From the NCBI RefSeq assembly GCF_014652635.1, contig NZ_BMZE01000003.1, forward strand, positions 563,268 through 627,267: DNA of 64,000 bases, in the 5' to 3' direction. Made by a program: the position numbers and the translations under genes. Under the pieces are notes generated by a model that was given only the letters and a program-made list of their open reading frames with translations, was not told the origin of the DNA and searched no databases. Source of the stretch: Devosia pacifica. Lineage in GTDB: Bacteria > Pseudomonadota > Alphaproteobacteria > Rhizobiales > Devosiaceae. Below, in pieces: positions 18,194 to 26,613 of the stretch (the first letter of the stretch is position 1; every line of letters starts with the position of its first letter).

Positions 18194-19558
18194 TCAGTCG
18201 GCGAAGACCGGCTTTTGCGCCGAGTGATCCGTGCCCGCCTCATAGGCAGCACCAATACGGCAAAGGCGTGCTTCGCCGCCATGGCGGCCGATCAGTTGCA
18301 GGCCCATCGGCAAACCGTTGGCAAACCCCATCGGCAGGGCCAGCACCGGGTGACCGGTGAGATTGAACGGCAGGGTGCGCATCGGCGTCCAAACCGGGCT
18401 TTCGCCATCGAACGCCGAGAACGCCGGCGCTGTCGCCAGCGTGGTGACGGTGAGGATGGCGTCGTACCGGGCGAACAGCGCGTCGATTTCGCTGCGCCAT
18501 TTGCGGCCCAGCCGGTGGGCGCGCTCGACATCATCACCGGTGACGGCAACGCCGGCCGCAAGGCTGTTGAAGCCCTGGCGCCCGTAATCGGCTGAGCGGC
18601 TGCGCATGTCGTCGAGATGGTAGGCCAAAGCCTCTGCGTGAAGGATGATGGCGCCCGCCGCTTCCATCGCCTCGTAGTCGGGCAGCGCTATCTCTTCGAT
18701 GCGCGCGCCGAGGATCGACAGGTCGGATGCGGCGGCATCCATTGCAACGCCCATGTCCGGCTGCAGGGCGGGATCATCTATGAACCAATCCCGGGCATAG
18801 CCGATGCGCAGGCCGGCAATGTCGCGACCGATCTCAGCGGCAGCGCTGTCAAAATCCGAGGGCGTCGCGATGGCATCGAAGGTCAGTGCCGCGTCTTTGA
18901 CAGACGCCGACAGCGGGCCGATGCAATCAAGACTTTCCGAGAGGGGAATGACGCCTCGACGCGGGACGCGCTCATATCCGGGCTTGAGACCGACACACCC
19001 CGAATAGGCCGAAGGTGAGCGAATGGAGCCGCCGGTATCGCTGCCGATCGCCGTGCGCACCAGCCCACCAGCGACTGCTGCGGCGCTGCCAGAGGAGGAG
19101 CCGCCAGTGATATGATCTCGGTTGAAGGGGTTGCGCGCGGCGGGGAACGGCAGATCGGTACTGGGGCCGACCAGCGCGAACTCATAGGTCATCAATTTGC
19201 CAAGCAGCACTGCTCCGCCATCCGCCAGACTTCCGGCAACATCGGCATCGCGTTGCGGAACGCGTTCGAGGTGCAGTTTTGAGCCGCCGGTGGTGCGGAT
19301 TCCAGCCGTGTCGATCAGATCCTTGAGCGCATAGGGGATGCCGTGAAGTGGCCCGCGATCTTCGCCGCGTGCCAGCTCGTCATCGGCTCGTTCAGCTTCG
19401 GCGCGGGCGCGGTCCTCGGTGAGGGTGACGAAGGCCTGCAGCGCACTGTCCCGGGCGGCGATCCGTTCGAGATGGGCGGACAGCAGCTCGACGGACGAGA
19501 AGGTTCTGGCGCGAAGCCCTTCCCCGGCCTCAGCGATAGACAGGTCAGCGAGGCTCAT
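18194..19558 (-). CDS. Amidase-signature hydrolase (AtzE-like)
   Basis: A 454-residue amidase-signature enzyme with the full Ser-cisSer-Lys triad: Lys79 (YALKDLID), cis-Ser154 (TGGSSSGSA) and nucleophile Ser178 (SDTGGSIR), with spacings of 75 and 24 as in FAAH. It hydrolyses a C-N amide or carboxy-urea bond of an unknown compound. The start at ATG 19558 overlaps the stop of a 58-residue upstream gene (ATGA) that resembles AtzG, the small partner of 1-carboxybiuret hydrolase AtzE; the frame upstream of 19558 is open but lies inside that gene. It is last in the catabolic operon. Confidence 0.9.
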   Translation of the reverse strand: MSLADLSIAEAGEGLRARTFSSVELLSAHLERIAARDSALQAFVTLTEDRARAEAERADDELARGEDRGPLHGIPYALKDLIDTAGIRTTGGSKLHLERVPQRDADVAGSLADGGAVLLGKLMTYEFALVGPSTDLPFPAARNPFNRDHITGGSSSGSAAAVAGGLVRTAIGSDTGGSIRSPSAYSGCVGLKPGYERVPRRGVIPLSESLDCIGPLSASVKDAALTFDAIATPSDFDSAAAEIGRDIAGLRIGYARDWFIDDPALQPDMGVAMDAAASDLSILGARIEEIALPDYEAMEAAGAIILHAEALAYHLDDMRSRSADYGRQGFNSLAAGVAVTGDDVERAHRLGRKWRSEIDALFARYDAILTVTTLATAPAFSAFDGESPVWTPMRTLPFNLTGHPVLALPMGFANGLPMGLQLIGRHGGEARLCRIGAAYEAGTDHSAQKPVFAD

Positions 19559-19731
19559 CGCGTCTTCTCGTCGGCTTCGAGGCGCTGCAAACGCTCTGCG
19601 CCAGCGCGCAGCCATTGAAAGACCGGCAGAATGCGGGCCTGCTTCTCTCGGGAAACCGCAAGTCCTGCAGCATCGAGCCGATCAGCCAGAAGGCGCGTTT
19701 CGCTGTTCTGGTCTTTTGCGGTATCGCTCAT
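19555..19731 (-). CDS. Small AtzG/GatC-like amidase partner (DUF4089-like)
   Basis: A 58-residue protein starting at ATG 19731 (MSDTAKDQNSETRLLADRL). Two helices, with the pattern ADRLDAAGLAVSREKQARIL followed by LRAGAERLQRLE, match the size and layout of GatC/AtzG-type subunits that sit next to amidases. Its stop overlaps the amidase start and its start lies 8 bp past the RraA-like stop, so it is embedded in the operon and translationally coupled. The family call is by pattern and position, not by a distinctive motif. Confidence 0.62.
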   Translation of the reverse strand: MSDTAKDQNSETRLLADRLDAAGLAVSREKQARILPVFQWLRAGAERLQRLEADEKTR

Positions 19732-19738
19732 CTCGGCC

Positions 19739-20437
19739 TCATGTGCGCGCAGCTTCGAAAGCTGCCCAGGCTTTTTCAAACGCTTCGAAATCGAAGCCCT
19801 CTTCGCGCGCCGGGCCGAGGACGAGCTTTTCCGTTTCGAGCAACTTGCGGATCGACTGGGCCAAGACTGGAACGACCGCTTGCGGGATGTTGACGGCGCC
19901 GTGCCGATCGGCGTGGATCAGATCACCGTGCGATACCGTCATGTTAAAGATATCGACGGTGCCGCCGATTTCGCGGACATGAACGAAGCCATGGCTGGGG
20001 CCGACAGACCCTGCAACCACCGGATAGCCCTCAGGCAGATCGCCAAGGTCGCGCATCACCCCATTGGTGAGCGTGCCGGAAATACCGAACCCCTTGTGGA
20101 CTGTCGTGTTGATCTCGCCCCAGAAGGCGCCGATGCACTCGGGATAGTCGAGGTCTTCGATCACCGTGACTGATGGCTTTGGCCCCTCGGCCATATAGCG
20201 ATAGTAATCCATGCGGCGCGCCTTTATGACCGCCGGATCTTCGGTCGGCGGCTCGAGCGCGGCAATACGGGCAGTGAGCGCGTAGCCGACAATTGGTGGC
20301 TCCTCGGGGGCAGAACACAGCATGGTGCCGCGTGTGAAGCCGTTGAAACCGCGCTTGCCCTCGGCCACTTCGATGGCGTTGCAGACCGTGGGTGTATCGA
20401 CGCTGCGCAAGAGGTCGTAAAGTTCGCTATCCATCAT
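19739..20437 (-). CDS. RraA-like aldolase / dimethylmenaquinone methyltransferase-family protein
   Basis: A 232-residue protein of the RraA fold. The conserved GxxxNGVMRDL block (Arg129, Asp130) and the late GDLIHADRHGAVNIP block are present. The true enzymes in this family are class II HMG/CHA-type pyruvate aldolases or oxaloacetate decarboxylases; the regulator RraA lacks the active site. The catabolic context favours an aldolase or decarboxylase role here. ATG 20437 overlaps the stop of the hydrolase gene (ATGA). Confidence 0.82.
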   Translation of the reverse strand: MMDSELYDLLRSVDTPTVCNAIEVAEGKRGFNGFTRGTMLCSAPEEPPIVGYALTARIAALEPPTEDPAVIKARRMDYYRYMAEGPKPSVTVIEDLDYPECIGAFWGEINTTVHKGFGISGTLTNGVMRDLGDLPEGYPVVAGSVGPSHGFVHVREIGGTVDIFNMTVSHGDLIHADRHGAVNIPQAVVPVLAQSIRKLLETEKLVLGPAREEGFDFEAFEKAWAAFEAART

Positions 20438-21126
20438 GTCTCCAGCCAGCGCTTCAGCGCCGCGTTCGTGTGCTCGGGCTGTTCGAGCGTCGGCAAATGC
20501 CCCGCCCCTTCTATCACCTCGAGGATCGAGCCGCCGAGCAGCTCATGCATCAATGTATGCCGGTGCAACGGGCACAGTTGATCGTCCGCGCCCATCAACA
20601 CCAGCGCCGGCAGCCGGGCGGCGCTGAGTGTGTCGGTCTGGTCTCGGCGCGTTTGCAGTGCGCGCGACTGGCGAACGAAGACCTCAGGGCCGAGGGCCAG
20701 CGCCATATCCATGCACAGATCGAGAATTTCCTGCTTGCGGGGACCATCGGCGAGGTAGTTCGGCTTCATCTCGTCGCGCATGATTTCGGCCAGATGGCCG
20801 TCGTTGGCCCGCTCGATCTGCGGTTCGCGGCCGGCCCTGACCGTGTCGGTTTCCGCAAGCGGGTTGGTGTCGAGCAGCGCGATGCGTTCGACCCGCTCCG
20901 GTGCCCGGCGCAACACCTCCATGGCGATGATGCCGCCCATCGAAAGCCCGCATAGGGCAAAGCGCGGCGGTGCCTCGTCGAGCAGCTGCGCGGCAAGCGC
21001 TGCAATGTTGTCAGAGCCGGACGCATCGGCAATGCTGATGGTCCGCCCGGCACTGAACGCAGCGATCTGCGGCGCGAACAGGCGCGCATCGCACATCATG
21101 CCGGGCACGAGCACCAGTGGTGTCAC
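20434..21126 (-). CDS. Alpha/beta-fold hydrolase
   Basis: A 230-residue hydrolase with nucleophile Ser62 (CGLSMGG), acid Asp181/182 (MGADDQLCP) and His210 (GAGHLPTLEQP). Its small size and lack of a signal peptide indicate a cytoplasmic esterase, lactonase or C-C hydrolase. It starts with GTG 21126, overlapping the previous stop (GTGA), and ends on the start of the RraA-like gene. Confidence 0.87.
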   Translation of the reverse strand: MTPLVLVPGMMCDARLFAPQIAAFSAGRTISIADASGSDNIAALAAQLLDEAPPRFALCGLSMGGIIAMEVLRRAPERVERIALLDTNPLAETDTVRAGREPQIERANDGHLAEIMRDEMKPNYLADGPRKQEILDLCMDMALALGPEVFVRQSRALQTRRDQTDTLSAARLPALVLMGADDQLCPLHRHTLMHELLGGSILEVIEGAGHLPTLEQPEHTNAALKRWLET

Positions 21127-22256
21127 TCACGCTCTCCAGCGATCTTCGCCCCTTCGCTGAGCGCTGCGAGCTTGGCAAAGGCAATGTCGGGATCAACAGC
21201 GCCAAAGCCCGCAAAAGTGCCGAAGCCGCAATCGGAACCGGCGATCACCCGGTCAGGCCCAACAATTGCTGTGAAGCGTTCGATCCGCTGGGCCACCAGT
21301 TCCGGGTGCTCGACAAAGTTGGTGGTGGTATCGACGACACCCGGGATCAGAACCGTATCCTGAGGAATCTCGGCCTTGCGCTCGGCGAACACCGTCCACT
21401 CATGAGCGTGGCGGGGATTGGCGGTTTCAAACAAGACATAGCGGGCCTTGGCCGACATCAGCGTTGGAAAGACCTTGTCCATCGCAATGTCGCAGACATG
21501 CGGGCCTTCGTAATTGCCCCAGCAAATGTGGATACGCACCTTGTCCTGCGGCACCGATTTGAGCGCGTAGTTCAGCGCTTCGACATGCAGGTTCGCGATC
21601 CTGACGAACTCGGCGTCGCTGAGATCTTCGAACAGCATGTGGCGGGACAGCGCAAGGTCGGGGCAATCGAGCTGCAGATCGAGCCCTGACGCGACGATCG
21701 TCTCGTATTCGGCCTTCAACGCATCAGCCAGCGCCCACAGGTAAGCCTCACGGTCCTTGTAGTGCGCATTCTGCAAGAACAGCGAGACGACGCCGGGCGA
21801 GGCGGCATTCATGAAGCCGCGATCAACGCCGTGTTCGGCCATCGCCGCCTTGAGATTGGCGATGTCCTTGTCCAGCTCGCCATTATTCTTCGAAGTAATG
21901 TCGCCAGTGCATTGCGGGCGCGCGTAGGTGGGCGTCCCGCCGGAGGAGGATGCCCGTTTCATGAAGCTCGGGAAGCGCTTGAGATCACCGGGCGCGTTGC
22001 GCGGGCTATCGCCGGAGAAGCCGGTATAGCGGTCCTTCACATAGGTCGCGTAGGAAATCTTCGAGGTCTCGCCATCGCTGACGATATTGATCCCGGCCTC
22101 GACCTGCTTGCGCACGGTTTCGGACACTGCCGATGTCATCACCGCATCGAACTGCACCGGGTCGATCGGCTCGCCTTTTTCGCGGCCGAAGATCTGATCG
22201 ACGACAGCCTGGCTGCGTGGCAGCGAGCCGACATGGGTTGTCTTGATGCTGGGCAT
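21123..22256 (-). CDS. MetE-C-terminal-like zinc enzyme (cobalamin-independent methionine synthase II / epoxyalkane-CoM transferase family)
   Basis: A 377-residue protein with the barrel of the MetE C-terminal domain and no N-terminal half. The zinc-thiolate triad is visible as His243-x-Cys245 (RIHICWGNYEG) and Cys343 (GSDCGFG). Enzymes of this group activate a thiol on zinc: methionine synthase, or epoxyalkane:coenzyme M transferase, which is about the same length. The catabolic operon argues against methionine synthesis; a role in opening, thiolating or demethylating the substrate is an inference. GGGGAGGGG precedes the ATG. Confidence 0.84.
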   Translation of the reverse strand: MPSIKTTHVGSLPRSQAVVDQIFGREKGEPIDPVQFDAVMTSAVSETVRKQVEAGINIVSDGETSKISYATYVKDRYTGFSGDSPRNAPGDLKRFPSFMKRASSSGGTPTYARPQCTGDITSKNNGELDKDIANLKAAMAEHGVDRGFMNAASPGVVSLFLQNAHYKDREAYLWALADALKAEYETIVASGLDLQLDCPDLALSRHMLFEDLSDAEFVRIANLHVEALNYALKSVPQDKVRIHICWGNYEGPHVCDIAMDKVFPTLMSAKARYVLFETANPRHAHEWTVFAERKAEIPQDTVLIPGVVDTTTNFVEHPELVAQRIERFTAIVGPDRVIAGSDCGFGTFAGFGAVDPDIAFAKLAALSEGAKIAGERE

Positions 22257-22315
22257 ATCCCCTCCCCGTTCCGGTGGTGGCGGCGCGCCATGATCCGACG
22301 CGCCAGCCTGTTTCG

Positions 22316-23284
22316 TTAGCTGCGCCAGGTCGGCCCGGCAGGATCATCGGTCGTGGTGACGCGATAAAGGCTCGCTTCGCCCGACATCGAGGGCGTCAGC
22401 GAGTGGCTGAGCGCGGGCGGAACTGCCGCCGTGTCGCCGGGGGCCAGAACGGTCTTGCCGCCTTCCCATTCGAGCGTCCAGTGGCCGCGCATGACCATGA
22501 GGACTTCATGGTTCGGGTTCTCGTAACGGGTCTCTGGGATCGAGCCGCGCGTCAGGAAATCCACCTCGAAGCCGGGCTTGTCGGTCAAGAGCGCATTCTC
22601 GCCGATGACCTTGGCAGGCGCCTTGCCGGCGAGCGCCATCAAATCCCAATAGCGGGCCACATAATCGCGAACGACATCGGTGACCGGGGTTTCGGGGAAG
22701 GCCTTGAGCTCTTCATCGGTCAGGAGCGGCATCGGCTTGACGCCTTCGGGAAGTGCATCGCCGTTCTTGGTGTCGTAGAGCTTGCCGTTCTCACCGAGCA
22801 CCAGGCCATGATCACGCGCGTCTTCGATCACCTGCGGAGCCCAGATGACGCCGCCGCCGGCATCGTCGCCGCCGAGAATGGCCATGATCATTCCGTAGTC
22901 CGTACCGATGTTCTCGAAGCCGCGGAAGATGCCGGTCGGGATGTTGATGATGTCGCCCTCTTCAAGAACGACTTCGCCTGCAGTCCCCCAGCGGCCCCAG
23001 AAGAAGCGCCAGCGGCCCTTGAGGACGAAGAACACCTCTGCGGTGCGGTGCGAATGCAGCGAGTTGCGGCATTTCGGCGGCTGGCCGGCGGCCCCGATAT
23101 TGAAGCCGGGCGTTTCGGTGATGTGCACATGCTGGTCGGCACTTTCGGAAACGCCACCACCGATGATGGTGAAGTTTTCCTTCTGGTTGGAGCCGGGCGT
23201 ATGCGCATCGATGAAGGCGGTGCGGCAGGGGATCAACTCCCCGTAGCGCACGACGCGAGCTTCCATCTCTTGTTGCGTCAGCAT
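22316..23284 (-). CDS. Bicupin (duplicated cupin-domain) protein
   Basis: A 322-residue protein with two cupin barrels. The first (about 75-165) has SLHSHRTAEVFFVLKGRW, with His metal ligands; the second (about 240-310) has NHEVLMVMRGHWTLEWEGG and looks metal-poor. Layout resembles gentisate-dioxygenase-like or isomerase-like bicupins; the reaction cannot be fixed. The start at ATG 23284 has AAAGG upstream; the upstream extension of the frame is basic and unlikely. It follows the LacI gene after a 213-bp gap, so it may have its own promoter. Confidence 0.82.
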   Translation of the reverse strand: MLTQQEMEARVVRYGELIPCRTAFIDAHTPGSNQKENFTIIGGGVSESADQHVHITETPGFNIGAAGQPPKCRNSLHSHRTAEVFFVLKGRWRFFWGRWGTAGEVVLEEGDIINIPTGIFRGFENIGTDYGMIMAILGGDDAGGGVIWAPQVIEDARDHGLVLGENGKLYDTKNGDALPEGVKPMPLLTDEELKAFPETPVTDVVRDYVARYWDLMALAGKAPAKVIGENALLTDKPGFEVDFLTRGSIPETRYENPNHEVLMVMRGHWTLEWEGGKTVLAPGDTAAVPPALSHSLTPSMSGEASLYRVTTTDDPAGPTWRS

Positions 23285-23364
23285 GGTGGTGGCCTTTCTT
23301 TTGGTAAGCGATGCCGTTCGCGGAAACGTCTGCTTCCGGCGGCTGAAGGTGATTTCAATGGTGT

Positions 23365-23385
23365 GTGTGCGACGGTTGCGCACAC
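23365..23385. promoter_or_regulatory. Inverted repeat before the bicupin gene
   Basis: GTGTGCG-acggttg-CGCACAC has perfect 7-bp arms and a 7-bp spacer, 80 bp before the bicupin ATG. It is unlike the three LacI-type operators. It could be a regulator site or a leader hairpin for a second promoter of the operon. Confidence 0.4.
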
Positions 23386-23497
23386 TGTCGATCAGAGTGT
23401 CAGGTGCGCGTTGTGCTCAGCCCACGCCACTTTGCGCGGGCCATCTGGAGGGCGCCCTGCACTGTGTGAAATGTCCAGCTGTCTATTGCGACCTCCG

Positions 23498-24514
23498 TTA
23501 GATCGGTTTCGGCGTACGCGCCGATTTGCGAATGACAAGCGCGCCATCGAGAACGGTGCGGCGCGGTTCGTCGAGCTTGTTGGCCATGGCGCCCATCAGC
23601 ATCGCCACCGTCTCGCGGACCATGGCTTCGACATCCTGACGGACGGTTGTGAGGTTATATGCGGGCCAGGCCGCAATCGGCACATCGTCATAGCCGACGA
23701 TCGAGACGTCGTCGGGGATAGACAGTCCGAGTTCGAAGCGGGCGACGTCCATGACGGCGAAGGCCATGTGGTCATTGGCAACGAACACCGCGTCCGGGCG
23801 CTGCGGCGCATTAAACAGCCTGCGTGCCGCTGTCTGCGCCTGTTCGAACTTGAAGTCGCCGGCTTCGCGCGCGAATAGGTCGCGGCCGGCTGCTGCCAGC
23901 CCCTCGCGAAAACCGGCTTCGCGGTCACGTTGAGTCAAAGCGCTTTCGGTTCCGGCAATATAGGCGATGCGCTCATGCCCACCCGCCACAAGCAGATTGG
24001 CGAGCATGCGTCCACCGGTGCGATTGTCCGACGACACCGACGACAGGCGCGGGTCTTCCTGCGCGCGGTTGAACAGCACGACGGGAATGCCATTGGCCTC
24101 GCAGCGTTCAGCGAGGACCGAGGTCATTTCGGTTGAGGCGAGAACGATCCCATCGACCTGATAGTCGAGAATTTCCTGCACCACCTGCGCCACATCGGTT
24201 TCTGTCGGCGCCGCCATGAAGACGAGGACGTGGTAGCCTTCCTTCTGAAGGCTTGCCGAAAGCCGCTCCAGGGCCTCTGGATAGAAGTAGTTTTCGAGAT
24301 AGGCGACAACGAGCCCGATGATCCGGCTTTTGCCGGATTTCAACGACCGCGCGAGAATGTTTGGCCGGTAGCCCAGTTGCGCGGCGGCGGTGCGAATTTT
24401 GTCAGCCGTCTTTTTCGAGACCGATGTGCCCGGTGTGAAAAAGCGCGACACCGCCGACTGACTGACGCCGGCCAACTCAGCAACCGCAAGGGATGTAATC
24501 TTCTCGTTTGCCAT
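23498..24514 (-). CDS. LacI-family transcriptional regulator
   Basis: A 338-residue repressor. The N-terminal LacI helix-turn-helix is clear (SLAVAELAGVSQSAVSRFF, then the hinge NILARSLKSGKSRIIGLV), followed by a periplasmic-binding-protein-like effector domain (SIVGYDDVPIAAW). Its TGATG junction with the SDR gene places it inside the catabolic operon. It is the best candidate to bind the three CG-centred palindromes at 16735, 31048 and 32596, which would include autoregulation. Its inducer is unknown. Confidence 0.92.
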   Translation of the reverse strand: MANEKITSLAVAELAGVSQSAVSRFFTPGTSVSKKTADKIRTAAAQLGYRPNILARSLKSGKSRIIGLVVAYLENYFYPEALERLSASLQKEGYHVLVFMAAPTETDVAQVVQEILDYQVDGIVLASTEMTSVLAERCEANGIPVVLFNRAQEDPRLSSVSSDNRTGGRMLANLLVAGGHERIAYIAGTESALTQRDREAGFREGLAAAGRDLFAREAGDFKFEQAQTAARRLFNAPQRPDAVFVANDHMAFAVMDVARFELGLSIPDDVSIVGYDDVPIAAWPAYNLTTVRQDVEAMVRETVAMLMGAMANKLDEPRRTVLDGALVIRKSARTPKPI

Positions 24515-25278
24515 CAGTCCGCCGTCCAGCCTCCATCCACCATCAGCGCCGTGCCGGTCACCATGGCAGAGGCGTCGGAGGCGAGATAGACGACAGCGCC
24601 CATGATGTCGCTCAATTCCCCTGCCCGACCGAGTTTAATGCGCTCTTCGATCCAGGCGCGCCGCGCGGGGTCGGCAAAGGTCTTTTCGGTCAGGGGCGTT
24701 CTGAGAAAGGTCGGGCAGACGGTGTTCACGCGAATGCCTGCCGGTCCCCACTCGATCGCCATCGCCTTGGTGAAGCCTTCGACCGCGTGCTTGCTGGCGC
24801 AATAGACGGAGCGGTCGATGCCACCGACATGGCCCATCTGCGAGGAAATGTTGATCAGCGAGCCAGGCCGGTTTTGAGACAGCAAGCCGTTTGCCACAGC
24901 GCTTGTGACAAAGAACGCGCCCTTGAGATTGGTCTCCATCACCGCGTCGAAATCCGCCTCTGTCGCATCGGCGGCAGGCGCATGGCGGGCGGTCCCGGCG
25001 CTGTTGACGAGAATATCGAACGGGCCATTGGCCGCGATACGGCTTTGCGTTTCACCGACATTGGCAATATCGAGGACGAGTGCTTCGGCCTTCACCCCTT
25101 CCGCCGCCAACGCCTCAACGACGTCGCGCAGCTTGTCCTCGCGCCGCGCCGCCAGCGTCACGAAGGCGCCGGCACGCGCAAGCGCAGTCGCCGCCGCAAG
25201 CCCGATTCCGGAAGACGCACCGGTAACGAGGGCGCGCTTGCCGTCGAGCGTGAAACTGGGGGTGACTGGTAAGTCCAT
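24514..25278 (-). CDS. Short-chain dehydrogenase/reductase
   Basis: A 254-residue classical SDR: cofactor loop TGASSGIG (residues 19-26), NSAG, and catalytic Ser146, Tyr159 and Lys163 (YCASK). The start at ATG 25278 is one base past the hisD-like stop; the longer frame would run far into that gene. It probably oxidises or reduces a hydroxyl on a pathway intermediate. It overlaps the LacI start by one base. Confidence 0.9.
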   Translation of the reverse strand: MDLPVTPSFTLDGKRALVTGASSGIGLAAATALARAGAFVTLAARREDKLRDVVEALAAEGVKAEALVLDIANVGETQSRIAANGPFDILVNSAGTARHAPAADATEADFDAVMETNLKGAFFVTSAVANGLLSQNRPGSLINISSQMGHVGGIDRSVYCASKHAVEGFTKAMAIEWGPAGIRVNTVCPTFLRTPLTEKTFADPARRAWIEERIKLGRAGELSDIMGAVVYLASDASAMVTGTALMVDGGWTAD

Positions 25279-25279
25279 T

Positions 25280-26590
25280 TTAGGCAGCAGGCTTTCCATA
25301 ACCGATGTTCTGGCCACCATAGCGGCGAACGCGCAGATTGGCCTGTTCGGCGTGACCAACAAAGCCCTCGAGCAGGCAAAGCCGCGAACAATAGGCGCCG
25401 ATCTCGGCAGCGGCCTCATCGGTGGTTACGCGCTGGTAGCTATGCGTCTTGAGGAACTTGCCGACCCATAGTCCGCCAGTGTAGCGCCCGGCCTTGCGGG
25501 TGGGCAGGGTGTGATTGGTACCGATCACCTTATCGCCGTTGGCAACATTGGTGCGCGGGCCGAGAAACAGAGCTCCATATGAGTGCATGTTCTCCAAGAA
25601 CCAGTCATCGCGGTCGGTCATCACCTGCACATGTTCGGACGCGATCTCGTTCGCCGTGTCGAGCATTTCCTCATAGGTGTCGCAGACGATAATCTCGCCA
25701 TAGGCCTCCCAGCTGGCCCGCGCGGTTTCGGCGGTGGGCAGGATGGTGAGGATGCGCTCGATTTCAGACAGGGTCTCTTTCGCCAGCTTTTCGGAGTTTG
25801 TCAGCAGAATCGCGGGCGAGTTGTAGCCGTGCTCGGCTTGGCCGAGGAGGTCGGTTGCGCACATTTCAGCGTCGACAGTCTCGTCGGCAATGACCATGGT
25901 TTCAGTGGGACCAGCGAAGAGATCGATGCCGACGCGGCCAAACAACTGGCGCTTCGCTTCGGCCACAAAGGCGTTGCCGGGGCCGACCAGCATATCAACC
26001 GGGGCGATGGTCTCGGTACCGATGGCCATGGCGCCGACGGCCTGAATGCCACCCAGCACATAGATTTCATGGGCGCCGCCAAGGTGCATTGCCGCGATGA
26101 CCGCCGGGTTGGGCGCACCCTTAAACGGTGGTGTCGCCGCGACAATGCGCGGAACGCCTGCGACGGATGCAGTAAGCACCGACATGTGCGCTGATGCGAC
26201 CATCGGAAACTTGCCAGCCGGCACGTAGCAGCCAACCGATTGCACCGGGATGTTCTTGTGCCCGAGGATTACCCCCGGCATGGTTTCGATCTCAATATCG
26301 GTCATTGAGGCGCGCTGCGCTTCGGCGAACCGGCGCACCTGGGCCTGAGCGAACCGGATGTCCTCGAGGTCTTTTTCCGAGACCTGGGCGATCAGCGCAT
26401 CGATGTCCTCGGCACTCAGGCGGAAGGCTTTCGGACTGTACTTGTCGAACTTTTCAGAAAGCTCGCGCACCGCGGCGTCGCCGCGCGTTTCGATGTCGGC
26501 CAGAACCGCTTCCACTGTTTCGCGGGTCCGCGTGTCATCCTGTGACCGCTCGGTTTCCGGCTTTCCGGATTTGAGATACGCGACAGACAT
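25280..26590 (-). CDS. Histidinol-dehydrogenase-like NAD-dependent alcohol dehydrogenase (copy 2)
   Basis: A 436-residue HisD-fold enzyme with all catalytic residues: Gln251, His254, Glu319, His320, Asp353 and His413. It differs clearly from copy 1 at 16842, so it is not a recent tandem duplicate. It sits between the ABC transporter ATPase and the SDR in a catabolic operon. It resembles proteins annotated as sulfopropanediol 3-dehydrogenase (HpsN); no sulfonate lyase is nearby to support that substrate. A four-electron oxidation of an alcohol to an acid is the likely reaction type. Confidence 0.86.
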   Translation of the reverse strand: MSVAYLKSGKPETERSQDDTRTRETVEAVLADIETRGDAAVRELSEKFDKYSPKAFRLSAEDIDALIAQVSEKDLEDIRFAQAQVRRFAEAQRASMTDIEIETMPGVILGHKNIPVQSVGCYVPAGKFPMVASAHMSVLTASVAGVPRIVAATPPFKGAPNPAVIAAMHLGGAHEIYVLGGIQAVGAMAIGTETIAPVDMLVGPGNAFVAEAKRQLFGRVGIDLFAGPTETMVIADETVDAEMCATDLLGQAEHGYNSPAILLTNSEKLAKETLSEIERILTILPTAETARASWEAYGEIIVCDTYEEMLDTANEIASEHVQVMTDRDDWFLENMHSYGALFLGPRTNVANGDKVIGTNHTLPTRKAGRYTGGLWVGKFLKTHSYQRVTTDEAAAEIGAYCSRLCLLEGFVGHAEQANLRVRRYGGQNIGYGKPAA

Positions 26591-26613
26591 AAATGCACTT
26601 TCAGTTCTGTTGT

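Noticed and set aside
21123..22256. Methionine synthase metE
   Set aside because: Only the C-terminal barrel is present and it is embedded in a degradative operon with overlapping genes.
22316..23878. Long plus-strand open frame antisense to the bicupin and LacI genes
   Set aside because: It has no recognisable domain and is a shadow of GC-rich genes on the other strand.
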